A DNA stretch of 64,000 bases. Origin: Oryzias latipes (lineage: Eukaryota > Chordata > Actinopteri > Beloniformes > Adrianichthyidae). Location of the stretch: NCBI RefSeq assembly GCF_002234675.1, contig NC_019859.2, forward strand, positions 32,882,934 through 32,946,933, given 5' to 3'. The notes below the pieces were generated by a model. The model saw nothing but the letters and a program-made list of their open reading frames with translations, searched no databases and had not been told where the DNA came from. Each line of letters opens with the position of its first letter. Position 1 is the first letter of the stretch. This document shows, in pieces, positions 1-10,371 of this stretch. The position numbers and the translations under genes were made by a program.

Positions 1-440
1 GGGTCTTAAACATCAGAATAATATGTGCCACTGTCGTCACAGGAACTTCAAGCTGCTTAGAGATGGTTTTATAGCCTTTACCTTTACGATGTTTGTCTAT
101 AATTTTGTTTCTAATGTCCTGGAACAATTCTTTCCTTTGCTTTCTGTTGTCCATGTTCAGTGTGGTACACACCTTTTCACCAAACAGCAACGTGACTATT
201 TGTGTCCCTTTAAATAGGCAGACTGACTGATTATGGGTTTGAAAACAGCTGTGATGTCAATTAAAGGACATACCTGAGTTCATCATGACCCCCTCGGCAA
301 TTAGTTCTCAGTCTTTTATGGAGGTACCATTATTTTTGTCCAGCCCTATTTCATTAGTTTGTTTTTTTAAATAATTCTGTTAATCAACAACTCAAAAGTA
401 ATGGCTGATGAACTCTTGCAGCTCTACAGAAACTATGTCC
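1..440 (-). mobile_element. Tc1-like transposon fragment, 5' part
   Basis: Read on the minus strand from about 155 down to 1, the sequence encodes the start of a Tc1-like transposase: a Met-Asp-Asn start followed by a helix-turn-helix region with the pattern GKGYKTISKQLEVPVTTVA. The rest of the transposase would lie beyond the window edge. The stretch from about 155 to 430 resembles the untranslated 5' part of Tc1-like elements, including a TTTGTCCAG-type segment. I could not identify the outer terminal inverted repeat. The clade call rests on the helix-turn-helix pattern. Confidence 0.6.
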
Positions 441-849
441 TAGAAAACAACACCCGTTTTTAATTATGACTAGAAATGGCGCAATCATAATAAAAAAAAC
501 ACTGGGGATGTTTTTTACAAAAGATTAAAAGGTGTTTGTAGTGGAACTTTAAACAACTGTTCATATGTTCAAAACTACAATAAGAATGTTTTGAAAGTTG
601 AGTCACAAAGCCCAATTCCTACTTTAGAGTTAAAACATTGCTTTTTTCCCCCTTGTAGTAAGGGGTTGTAGATAAAACTTTGATTCCACAACGAGAAGAT
701 TGATTTGTTACCATGGCTCAAAAAATACCAAATAATAACATCAGCTAATAATAAAATCAACAGATAAGAGCGGTCATGGTGCAGAGCGGTGGACCCTGAT
801 CAGAAGATTGTTGGTTTGGTAAAAAAGCAAGTGACATTTTGAAACAGGA

Positions 850-2160
850 ATGTGATCAAAATGATCAATTGAAGAGATAAAATGGGGAATTAAAATTCTC
901 AAACCCAGCAAACCTCCAGGCAATGATGGTTGGACCTCAGAATATTATCACTCATTCTCAACTGATGTTCCCGAAATTCCCCTGGCTCTTTCTGTCCTAA
1001 CTACATTTTTAAGTATCTGGGTTAAACCTAATTTTAAAAAATGTGCTGCTAATGGAGTTTGTGGTATTCTTGTGAAAAATGTGTTACATATAAAGATATT
1101 AAAATATCAAAATAAAACAAAGATGGATGATGAGTTTACACCTATTACTGAGACTATCAAAGCAAAGTTTAAAGGCTGCTTAACCAGGGACTTATCAATA
1201 CTTTACAGAGTACTAAGTAAAGCAGAAGGGATGTCTGGAGCTTCTCATGTTTTCCTGTCACTAGATGTCACCAAAACTCAATGTTCCAACTTGGACAAGA
1301 TTTATTCAATTATCTTCAGAAAAACAAAATTCACAAAGTCAGAAAAAACTGTTCTCTCAAACTCCTTAGTTGATGCAGGTTTAGGTGTTTTGACATTTAC
1401 AGGCTTAAATCAAATTCTAAAAAAATATTGGATTAAAGTATTTTGCTAAAAATCCAAACAGTTTATGTGATACTTTCCCAAATCCCCCCTATGGTAAAAT
1501 GAGTGGTATAAATTTCTTCTTGAAATGTCAGCTTTCTGTTGGGAAGCCTTCTGTCAAATTAGCTAATTTTCATCAGAAAGTTCTATTATGTTGGACTCTT
1601 TTATTTAAACTTTTCTTCTCACAGTTGTCTTTTGTGGAACAACTCATAGACTTTACATTTACACAGAGGTGGAGCTAGAATAGTTTATATGGGGGCAGAT
1701 GATTTTGGAAAGGTGGCAAAACACCAGAGTGGTAGACCATTACAAATGAAAGGATCAAAATTACATATTTCTAACAAATTTACTATAGATAGTCTTTTTG
1801 TTTCATTTAAAAATATTGCTTTTGTTATTTTTGCTATGCTTAAAGAGCTTGTATTGATAACTTTGTCGAAATTTATACTAAAATCGACTCAAAATTTTTG
1901 GGGGCATAGCTTTGCGTCCCCGTAGCTCTGCGCTTGTATTTACATAATTGGTATGTTACAAAAAATATTACTGTTGATCAATTACTTCATGATAAAGGAT
2001 ATTAGTACGCATATAATCATTCCTTAAATAAATACAACATCGCTGTGGCTCAAAAAGATTTCAAATTGGTTATTACAACAATTCCACTTTGTTCACATTT
2101 ATTAGCTCGAAACATAAAATTTGAAAATTTAAATGTAATTCAGAATAGGATTTCAATTGG
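850..2160 (+). pseudogene. L1-type LINE ORF2 relic
   Basis: Scattered in-frame pieces on the plus strand match the reverse transcriptase ORF2 of fish L1 elements: LKPSKPPGNDGWTSEYY near 890-950, and the region around 1300-1450 with FTKSEKTVLSNSL. C-terminal pieces continue beyond a hAT insertion at 1664-1936, with ITVDQLLHDKG near 1970-2000. Frameshifts, stops and an internal deletion separate the pieces, so this is a dead copy. The longest open stretch is about 125 codons at 1072-1449. It is not a host gene. Confidence 0.6.
1664..1936. mobile_element. hAT-type miniature element in the L1 relic
   Basis: The element starts CAGAGGTGGAGCTAG and ends GTAGCTCTGCGCTTG, which are near inverted repeats. 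It is flanked by 8-bp direct repeats that agree at 7 of 8 bases (CATTTACA and TATTTACA), the hAT pattern. It is 273 bp with no transposase frame. LINE-like coding sense resumes on the far side, so it is younger than the L1 copy. Confidence 0.65.
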
Positions 2161-2161
2161 G

Positions 2162-3028
2162 GCCCTCAGCTCTGAACCCCTTCCTGTTTGCAATAGTGAT
2201 GAGCAGCCTGACAGATGGGATTTAACAGAAATCACCGTGGACTATAATGTTTGCAGACGATATTGTGATTTGTAGTGAGAGCAGGTGGAGGAGAAGCTAT
2301 GGAGGCGGAGGTTTGCCCTGGAAAGAAGAGGAATGAAGGTTAGCTGCAGCAAGACGGGGAACATGTGTGTGTATGAGATGGATGCAAGTGGAAGAGTGAG
2401 GTTACAGGGAGAAGAGATAAAGAATGTGAAGGAATTGAAGTATACACTGTACTGTAGGTCCAACAGTTCAGAATAACAGAGAATGTGGAAAAGAAGTGAA
2501 GAAGTGAGTGCAGACAGGTTGGAACGGGTAGAGAAAGTGTCAGGTGCGATGCGTGATGGAAGAGTTTTAGCTCAAATGAAAAGGCATAGAAGACCGTGGT
2601 GAGATCAGCCATGTTATTGGGCCTAGAGACAGTGGCACAGAGGAAAAGACAGGAGGCAGAGCTGGAGGTAGCAGAGATGAAGATATTGAGGTTCTCTTTG
2701 GGAATGACCTGGATGTACAGGATCAGGAAGGATTACATCAAAGGGGCCACACACGTATTAGAGGTTTAGGAGATAAAGCTAGAGAGGCTAGACTAAGATG
2801 GTTCGGACATGTCCAGAGGAGAGACTGAATATATTGGTAGAAGGGTGCGGAGTCCAGAGCTGCCAAGGAGAAGGGCTAGAGGAAGACCAAAGAGGAGGTT
2901 TATGGATGCAGTGAATGAAGACATGATGGTAGCTGATGTTAGACAAGAGGATGCAGTAAACAGGGTTAGATGGAGGAAGCTGAGTTGTTGTGGCGACCCC
3001 TGAAAGGAAAAGCCCAAAGAAAAAGATA
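2162..3028 (+). pseudogene. RTE-clade LINE 3' relic
   Basis: The plus strand carries the C-terminal part of an RTE-type non-LTR retrotransposon. It includes the post-catalytic segment with a WRRRFALERRGMKVS-like pattern near 2300-2345 and the typical tail, where TGGCGACCCCTGAAAGG is followed by an A-rich end at about 2990-3028. Stops and frameshifts break every frame. It shares unusual changes with the copy at 48,925-50,440. Confidence 0.7.
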
Positions 3029-4114
3029 ATGGTACAAGCATTAGAACTCATTTAGATAACTGTTTAGTCTCTGTCAACATAGATGGCCTTAACTTGAGAA
3101 AGTCAGTGGAATACAATCCTTTTTACCCTAAAAATACATTATCAATAACAGAATCAAAGGATTTACGGTAAAAATTGCACGTAGATGTTATCCAGTAAAT
3201 ATGTAAAGTTCCCCCTGTTGTTTGTAAAAAGTATTCTTAAAAGGATCTGCAGACATATCTCACAGGCATCTTTGCATTATAGGATTTTGTTTTTCTTTGA
3301 TGACTCAAAGGAAATGGTCAATTGAAGTGCCTTTACTACAAAGTAATTAAAGAAAAATATTTTAAAATATATTTGGCCATAGGAAAAAAATGTTCAATTA
3401 CAAATTATCTTAAAAATAGTCTATTAAAGGTTTTCTAAATTTGTTATTTTTAATTACCAGTCCACGATTTTAATTTAAATCATTTTTTATTTTTATTATT
3501 TCACATTATCGTTTTATGTTGGGTTGTTTATTTTGTTATAAGATATTGTTCAACTTTTATATGTATGTGTACCACGCTTTGCATGTAGTATTTTGAATTT
3601 TGTTAGTTAAAAAGGACAGGTTTCATAGTTTATACACAAATCCGCCTGAGAATTGCGAGGATTTATGAAGATTGTCCCAAAGTGCGACCCGTAAATCCGT
3701 ATCGGAAGTGGCGTTGTTGACGGAATCTGAGGAGGTTCATGTTCCGCGGATTGACTTGCCCAGCAAAAACAAATTGCAGCGGAAGCCTCTGACACGTTCT
3801 TGGGTTTTCTTCTATGATGCGTCTGGAATTTTGCATTTTGAGCAAAGTTCATATCACGTCGTAATAATTAACAAAGCAGTAAAGGAGCTGCATTAACATC
3901 GTTAGCTATTTATGCTAGAGGAAACAGGTTTTCGTGGTACAAACGCGCTGGTACAGTCAGTGAACGCACCAACCTGTAGACGTTATAGTGTCGCATCTAC
4001 GACAAATTAACATCCATGTGGCTGATAAAGGCTTGGCTGCGCCGTCTACAGCGTCGTTTTTTATATTTAATCTAACGTTCTCCGTGAACACGTCGAGCGT
4101 ACCGTCGGGGGGAA
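3029..4114 (+). promoter_or_regulatory. 5' flank of zinc-finger gene 1
   Basis: The first 550 bp are AT-rich with no recognisable gene. From about 3,600 onward CpG content rises. An ETS-like motif (CGGAAGTG, 3703-3710) lies about 400 bp before the start codon. This is the likely promoter and 5' UTR of the zinc-finger gene starting at 4115. The transcription start is not visible. Confidence 0.35.
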
Positions 4115-4370
4115 ATGGCTGAAACCATTGTAACGTTTCAGTCCCAGCTCTCTGGAGTGATGGAGACGGTGTTCAAGGCTGCTATGTTTGAGATCACCCG
4201 TCTGGTGGAGGACAGCTTCCTGGAGGAGGTGACCCGCTGCAGGGAGCAGGTCGAGTCCCTGAGAAAGCGGCTGAGGTGGGCGGAGAGTCGCAGCAGAGAA
4301 AAGCAAGACGACACGCGGGACACCTGTGCTAAATGCGGGAGAGCAGGCCCGAACAAACCCGCTGCCGCAG
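4115..4370 (+). CDS. Gene 1 exon 1: N-terminal helical module
   Basis: 256 nt, ending phase 1 at donor CAG|GTGGGT. It encodes 85 residues: a hydrophobic-heptad helix followed by a charged segment (EQVESLRKRL) suited to dimerisation. It aligns with exon 1 of the second gene, sharing FQxQLSxVMETV and MFExTRLVED. A CxxC pair near the exon end is not part of a finger. Confidence 0.88.
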
Positions 4371-7300
4371 GTGGGTCACGTGCTCATTACTGTCTTAAGA
4401 GAAGACCCCCCTCCCCCCGGGCTAAAGGGGGCCAACCTGTCGGCCTTTCAATTGTAGACCACAGTCTGACTCTGACTCACAGTGATTTTAACATGTGGTA
4501 CTAACACGCACGTTTAAAAAAAAAAAAACCCTCAACGCAACCACAAAAATGCAAAGAAGATATTATATAATAAGATATATTCATCAAATATTACTACCCA
4601 TGAAAACAAAAATTAAATATAACATTTTAATTGATTCAAGAATGATTCGGTCTCAAGCTTTATGATTTCACCATTGACTAGGGGGAGACAGGTTAGTAGT
4701 CATAATTTATTTCTGATCATTGCTAATCTTCAAAAAAAAAAAAGTGTATTTAAATTATTGGCTTTTTTTTTTTTTAGAATTCATCGTAACAAGAAGTAAT
4801 AAACCATCCAAAACATTCTGATACGATGTGACAACCAACTGCTCGTTGGGGTTGGTTGTCCCTAGAGAAGCTCAATAGGATTTCACTAGCAGCTGCGTTT
4901 CCATCAGACACATCCAAAACTTTATAGAAATTCATAATTATCCGAATTAACACAAACAAACTCGCGCGATAAGTCCTTCAAAAACATGGCGGCGGATAAT
5001 GATTTACCACAGATCCATTCAAATTTCGGCCACGGCGCCAGCGCTCATCATCTATCAAAGAAGACGTCGGCGTCTTCTTCATGCCAATTTCGATACAACT
5101 CAAAAACCTTTTTTTTCATTTTCTTGTTTCGAAGCCCATCGAGACGACTGTTGTTGTGATTTTGGGCTATACAAATAAAATTGAATTGAAATTGAATTGA
5201 ATTGTTTCCATTAGGCAAATTTATTATTGCAAATCCAATTTACACACTTTCATCGTCAATGGAAAAGCAACTAGCGATGAATTAAGATTTTAAAAGATAA
5301 CATGCATTAAAAAGGTTTTTTTAAGATATAAACGGCAAATCCTTTTTACCATGAATACCACTCAATAGTTGTCATCAATGCCCCTTATGTTAAATAATAG
5401 GACTAATGGTGGCAAACAGTTACTTGAAATGTTTTGTGTTTTGGTAAAAAAAGAAAAAAAAAAACAATTTTCAGTGCTAAAACTTCCTGCCCAACAACAA
5501 GAAAAAAGAAGCTTAAACAGCTGAAAAAGGTCTACATCTGAGATATTCTCAACAATATTGATACTGTTAAAATAAACTGGTATTTTAAAAGATGTCCTAT
5601 TATGTTTAAACATCTGGGAACATCATCATCTGTAAGGAAGGAAACTGTAAAGCTGGAAACAACAGGCTGTGCGTCATTCAATTCCAGTTGTGATAACTGT
5701 ATGTGTGATATCAATGCCTGAAGACCCACAGTTCTAAGGGGTTGGTGACATGTGACAACCAACCCCAGCTGACTTCTTGATAAACTTGGTAAGCTAGCTG
5801 CTACATGGCTTTAGCTTGATAGCTGACATAAAATAAAGCTATTACTTTTGCCTTTTCAACATTTTTATGGCAGCTCCTGTCACGAATCGGGAGTGAGCTT
5901 TTTGAAGTCCACACCCCTTCCACCCAAAGTGAGCTTTGGAAGAATCTGTCAGTCAAATGTTTTGAATGTTTGAGGCGGGGGCTAGTGGGCACAGCATGCT
6001 TTTACTGAGGCATCCGAGTAGCCAGTTTATTTAAAAACAAATAGTTGAGCAAGAATAATTATTCTAACAAATATAATAACTAATAGCTGCTTATTCCTCA
6101 ATAGAAGTCTATGGGATCTTGGAGCCGCCAGTTACTTCCTATTTGGAGTGTGAGGGGGAGGGGTCACTCAGTCCAGTTCTCTTTTACAGTCATTGGTTTT
6201 CATTTACTGATGATAGCCAAAGATCCTCAGTGCAGGCTATGCAAACAACCATCGTAAGTGATGAGTATATGTTTGTAAGTTTTTATATTTTTGCTTATCT
6301 ACCTGCAGAATTTTCTTCACCAGAGAAGAATCTGAAGCAGGAGAGCGTGATTCCAGAAGAGGAAGCTGGATCTCTGGAAAACTCTGCACAAGTTCACAAC
6401 CAAGATATGGAAGAAGCTCACTGCACAGGAAATGCTATGCATGTAAGATTTAGGATCCTTTATTTTTAACTTTGAACCATGTAACTGCAATTTCATTCAG
6501 CTTGCTTTTCTGTCTGAAAAAGAACATCAGATGCTTTAATTGCTGTTTTGGGAGATGGAGAAAACCGGACAACATATAAGGAACTTCTTATCTTATTTCA
6601 AGTTTGATTGACTCTCAAAATATGAAGTTCTGAAACGGGATAAATCAGAGGTATTCATTAAATGAAAGCAATTAAATACAAACAAAAATGCTTTAGTCCG
6701 GTTCAATACATCTAAAATAGTTAGTTTATCCCCTAGAAGAAAGTTTAATTGTAGTTGTAGTTTTCGAGGGTTCTTCTAAGAGTTATCAAAGGTGGTTACT
6801 GATGTCACGGATTGGCCAGTGTGACTGAGAAACTCTGCTGTTGAGGAGAATGTTTAAAGTCTAAAATGGTCATTTGTCTTACAAAACATCTTTTTTTGAA
6901 CCATCAACTGTAGAGGCTTCAGAGCAGAACCGTGACCAGAACCAGCCGGCAATATCAATATATCAGATGTGTATAGATGGTAACCATTAGTGGGTGATTT
7001 TAATATGAACAAGTTTTGCCTTTTAAGCTAAATAACTATCTTAATACAAATAAAGATTTCAACTGGTCAAAAATTCAGTATATCTTGCTTAAAGTTAATT
7101 TTTAGGGAATTTACAGATTTTTTTGGTCAGCAAAACAGAAGTACTACTAACTACTAATATGCACTATAGTATTGCCATAATTTATTTAGTGGACAAGGAA
7201 ACTGACTAAGGTGATATTCCTTGAAAAGTTTGCCTGACTCAAAAAAAAAATTGTTCTTTGGCATTTCGATGAAACACCTTCATGTGAAGTTGGGAAGTCT

Positions 7301-9918
7301 GTCTATGTACTCTAATCAAAAATTGAGATGAGATATATATATTCAAACAGAAAAATAATATCAGAATAAGACTTTATTCAGTGATAAATTAGCTGGCTTT
7401 TAAAAGTGTATCACAAAGTGCCATGATGAGTAAAGGATAAAATCCAGTTAAGAAAGGGACATGTGAAACATTGAAGACCATCAAAATGCTTTTTATTCAC
7501 ACCTGAACAACACTGTAACTCCACCAAACAATGGCCATTTTTCATGGACAGACAGTGTATTTCATCCATCCTTCTGCACTAAAGACTATTGTCTCTTTTG
7601 GTTAATAGGAATGTGCTTGTGTACACAATGGACCCGTTTTGACAGGACATGTCTTACGTGCAGTTTTTCCCTTTTTCTGTCAGCCACTCAATGCTCAAGA
7701 TGATCATTTTGGTGGGCAGTTCAAGGAGGAGCCGCTGCAGACCATGACAGAAATCAATGAGGTGCAAGAATGGGACATGAGATCACAAGGTGAGGCTCCA
7801 TCCCTTTTACATAACTCATAATCCAAGGCAGGAAGACTGTCCTTGTTGTGCTTCATTATAATCTGGGCTGGTTTTCTATATCTGGAACAGGGTGTTTTGA
7901 GTCTGGCAGGTTGATTGAAATCTCTAAGAGAGAAAAATGTTGGATTCTGTCTGAAGTTTTAGTTTTGATCTCAGAAAATAGGACTTCTAGCAGAACAATG
8001 ATCCAAAATACAAATGACTAAACGCCATCTATAAGCCCTGATTGACATCCTTAGGATCAGCTGTCCAATAAACCTAAACATCCCATCCAGAGAAGGCATC
8101 ATGTCAAAGACCTGCTCTGTTGAAAATCATGTTTTTAGTGTTTCTAACATATTCTTGTGAAAAATTTCGGATGATGGAAGACATATATACTAAAAAAAGG
8201 GGCATAAAATTCAGAATTGTAACGATTTATTTTAACAATGCTTCGATTCATAACATAATTGTGGTTCTGGTTCGATTCATAGTCGATATTGGTTCATTTT
8301 GAACAATCCGATTCACTGACCTAAAATGGATCCAGGACATCTTTAGTCAATACTTCAATCAGTGTGACTAAGGGATAAATAGCTGGTCCTGAACAGTGCA
8401 AGTGAAGTTTTCCAGATTCAATTCAATTTTATTTGTATAACCCAAAAACAACAGTCATCTCGATGGGCTTTCCAGATTCCCTGTATTTCTTGCAAGATAA
8501 TTTATGCCTAAATGAAATACGTGTACAAACAAAAAGTAAACAAGAATTCACGGCAAATCCATTCACATTTCAGTTTCCTAAAGTTCAGCCCACTGCCGTT
8601 TTTCCCACGTCCTGCTCCCTTATCCGAATGAAAGCAGAGTTGTATCATATATAGAACCAAAGCCAAATCAGAAATAGATGGTTCACTGTAGCAAATTTTA
8701 AGGGGAGCAGCCAAATGGCAGAGCAGAAGATGAAACCAGAGAGTCATAGTCTTAAAACTTTTCTTTGCAGAAGCGGATCCTTCTAGCCTGCAAGGTTCAA
8801 GTAAACGTTTCAGTGAGCCGAAGATCGCAAAGTGGGAGACTGGTTTTGAGCAGGGAGCAGAACCGAGCCAAGAAGGACACTCTGCTTACTCCTCTGAAGC
8901 TCTGTTCCAGAGCAGGTATGGTATGGATCAGCTGGGGGGTGTGGAGGAGGCTGCCAATGAAAACACCAGCATGATGGGCATGGCTAGTTTCAGTCACATG
9001 CAAGGGTCTTCATCCCACCTGGGGGGTGACTTGGCTGACTTGAACCAATGCACTGATAAAAACGCAATGGAAATGGCGGAAAGAGCTGATCACCACTGTT
9101 ACCAGACAGTCATCCCCCAGAAAAGACGACTCGCTCCGTCTCCACCGGCAGCATCACCTGAAAAGGCCAACTTGAATGAAAAGGAAGCGTTCACCTGTTT
9201 GCTAATTGATGAAGAGGGTTATTTGCAAGACACGAATGTACCTCATGCATCTTCTGATGCAGGAATATTATTGGGTTTTCGTGGGCAAGGCATTCCATTT
9301 AACCAGTCTTCCTCTCAGGGCTTGTATGAATCTTCCAATGCATGCAGTGGTACGTTAAACTTATCGGACACTTTACAGCATCAGACTGCATCCAAAGGAG
9401 GGAGGAGAGATGCATCGAACTCATGTTCCGCATCCTTTCCCAATTCTGTTTCCCTAAAGACCCATAAACGGACACAGAAAAGCACCAAACAAGGGGTGCC
9501 ATTCTCCCGCAACCAGAGCACAAAGAGTTTTTCTCAAGCATGTAATCTCCAGGCCCACCAGAAGACTCACTCAGCTCAGGAACTCCACCTGTGTAGCCAC
9601 TGTGGCAGAGGATTTTCTTCCTTTGAAGACTTAAGAAGTCACAAATGTGGGCAAATCGGGGATAAACCTTATTGCTGCACTGTTTGTGGGAACAAGTTCA
9701 GCCGCCTCTGGAATTTGAAATTGCACCAGAGAATTCATACTCAAGAAAAACCCCACCGGTGCAATATGTGCGACAAAAGCTTCACGCGGGCAGACATACT
9801 AAAGATTCACCAGCGCACCCACACAGGAGAAAGGCCATACTGCTGTTCTGTTTGTAACCTCAGTTTCAAACGCCTGGATCACCTGAAGTCCCATCAGCGC
9901 AAACACATCAACCTGTGA
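4115..9918 (+). CDS. C2H2 zinc-finger protein, gene 1 (4 exons)
   Basis: Join of 4115-4370, 6309-6442, 7684-7789 and 8771-9918 gives 1644 nt, a 547-residue protein plus TGA. All introns are GT-AG and phases run 1, 0, 1 without a stop. Residues 1-60 form a predicted helical, probably coiled-coil module (FQSQLSGVMETVFKAAMFEI) seen at the start of many teleost zinc-finger proteins. Residues 86-165 are an acidic linker. The last exon ends with three sound C2H2 fingers (about 466-488, 494-516, 522-544) joined by TGEKP-like linkers. Before them lie decayed finger-like units: about 438-460 has Gln for the last His, and 410-432 lacks both Cys. The start has a good context (G at -3, G at +4). It is probably a nuclear sequence-specific DNA-binding regulator; its target is unknown. 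Its neighbour at 14168-18474 is a paralogue. I do not recognise a specific gene name. Confidence 0.85.
4371..6308 (+). other. Gene 1 intron 1
   Basis: A 1938-bp intron. It holds A/T-runs, an L2-like LINE tail at about 5118-5210, and no further exon in phase that I can support. The open frame upstream of exon 2 (from 6119) is intronic read-through. Confidence 0.7.
5118..5212 (+). repeat. LINE 3' tail with ATTGA repeats
   Basis: GAAGCCCATCGAGACGACTG is followed by TGGGCTATACAAATAAAATT and repeated ATTGA units. This is a typical 3' end of a teleost LINE, probably L2/CR1-type. An inverted copy lies at 8412-8478. Confidence 0.55.
6309..6442 (+). CDS. Gene 1 exon 2: acidic linker
   Basis: 134 nt between acceptor TACCTGCAG and donor GTAAGA, phase 1 in and phase 0 out. 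It encodes an acidic, Glu-rich stretch including LKQE, which fits a SUMO-attachment consensus. Its length equals exon 2 of the neighbouring paralogue exactly. Confidence 0.85.
6443..7683 (+). other. Gene 1 intron 2
   Basis: A 1241-bp AT-rich intron. I see no confident repeat or RNA gene in it. Confidence 0.65.
7684..7789 (+). CDS. Gene 1 exon 3: acidic linker
   Basis: 106 nt after a pyrimidine-rich acceptor (TTTTTCTGTCAG) and before donor G|GTGAGG, phase 0 in and phase 1 out. It encodes a short acidic linker containing FKEEP, another possible SUMO consensus. Confidence 0.85.
7790..8770 (+). other. Gene 1 intron 3
   Basis: A 981-bp intron. It contains an inverted LINE tail at 8412-8478 and otherwise unremarkable AT-rich sequence. 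Confidence 0.65.
8412..8478 (-). repeat. LINE 3' tail, inverted
   Basis: Reverse complement of the tail at 5118-5212: AATTCAATTTTATTTGTATAA followed by the ATCTCGATGGGCTTTCC segment. It lies inside intron 3 of gene 1. Confidence 0.5.
8771..9918 (+). CDS. Gene 1 exon 4: C2H2 finger exon
   Basis: 1148 nt after acceptor TTTTCTTTGCAG. The frame is open upstream of the Met at 8923, so that Met is internal (residue 217) rather than the start. The exon ends with the finger array; the final finger is followed by only three residues and TGA. Confidence 0.9.
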
Positions 9919-10365
9919 GGCTCGACAGCAACAGCTGCTTTGATCGTTTATTTGTCTAGTGAAGACACAAAGACCATTGTTTGTAAAATGTTGATATTTT
10001 CTGATAAAAGGCACATTGACTGAAGACAAAAATCACCACAACCCTATTTAAATCATGAGTTTTGCCATATAAGAGCGTGAGACCATGATAAATCTTCAAA
10101 AAATGTTTTCCCACTTGCAATGGGACATGAATACTGTTGAGATTCGTTAAAATGTCAAATGTCTCAGCAGGTTGGCTATAGTAGCAAAAATAGACACCTG
10201 TGGGTGTGGCTGTCGTCACAGCAACCACATCAAACCCGGTCAGTAAAAATGGCAATTCCAAACAAAGGACAGCTGTTTTAGTTGACTTTTGAGTTGCATT
10301 TAACAGAAAAATGTATGGTTTACAGAGATCTTTGGCATTGTCAGATGGATGGTCAAACGATGGAC

Positions 10366-10371
10366 AATAAA
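10366..10371 (+). terminator. Candidate poly(A) signal, gene 1
   Basis: The first AATAAA I find downstream of the gene 1 stop codon, about 450 bp after TGA. It would give a 3' UTR of ordinary length. No transcript evidence is available. Confidence 0.4.

Noticed and set aside
6119..6469. Free-standing 116-codon gene
   Set aside because: Only 6309-6442 is coding, as exon 2 of gene 1; the rest is intron read-through on both sides.
8923..9918. Single-exon zinc-finger gene starting at Met 8923
   Set aside because: The frame is open upstream to a good acceptor at 8770 and joins three earlier exons in phase, so this Met is internal.
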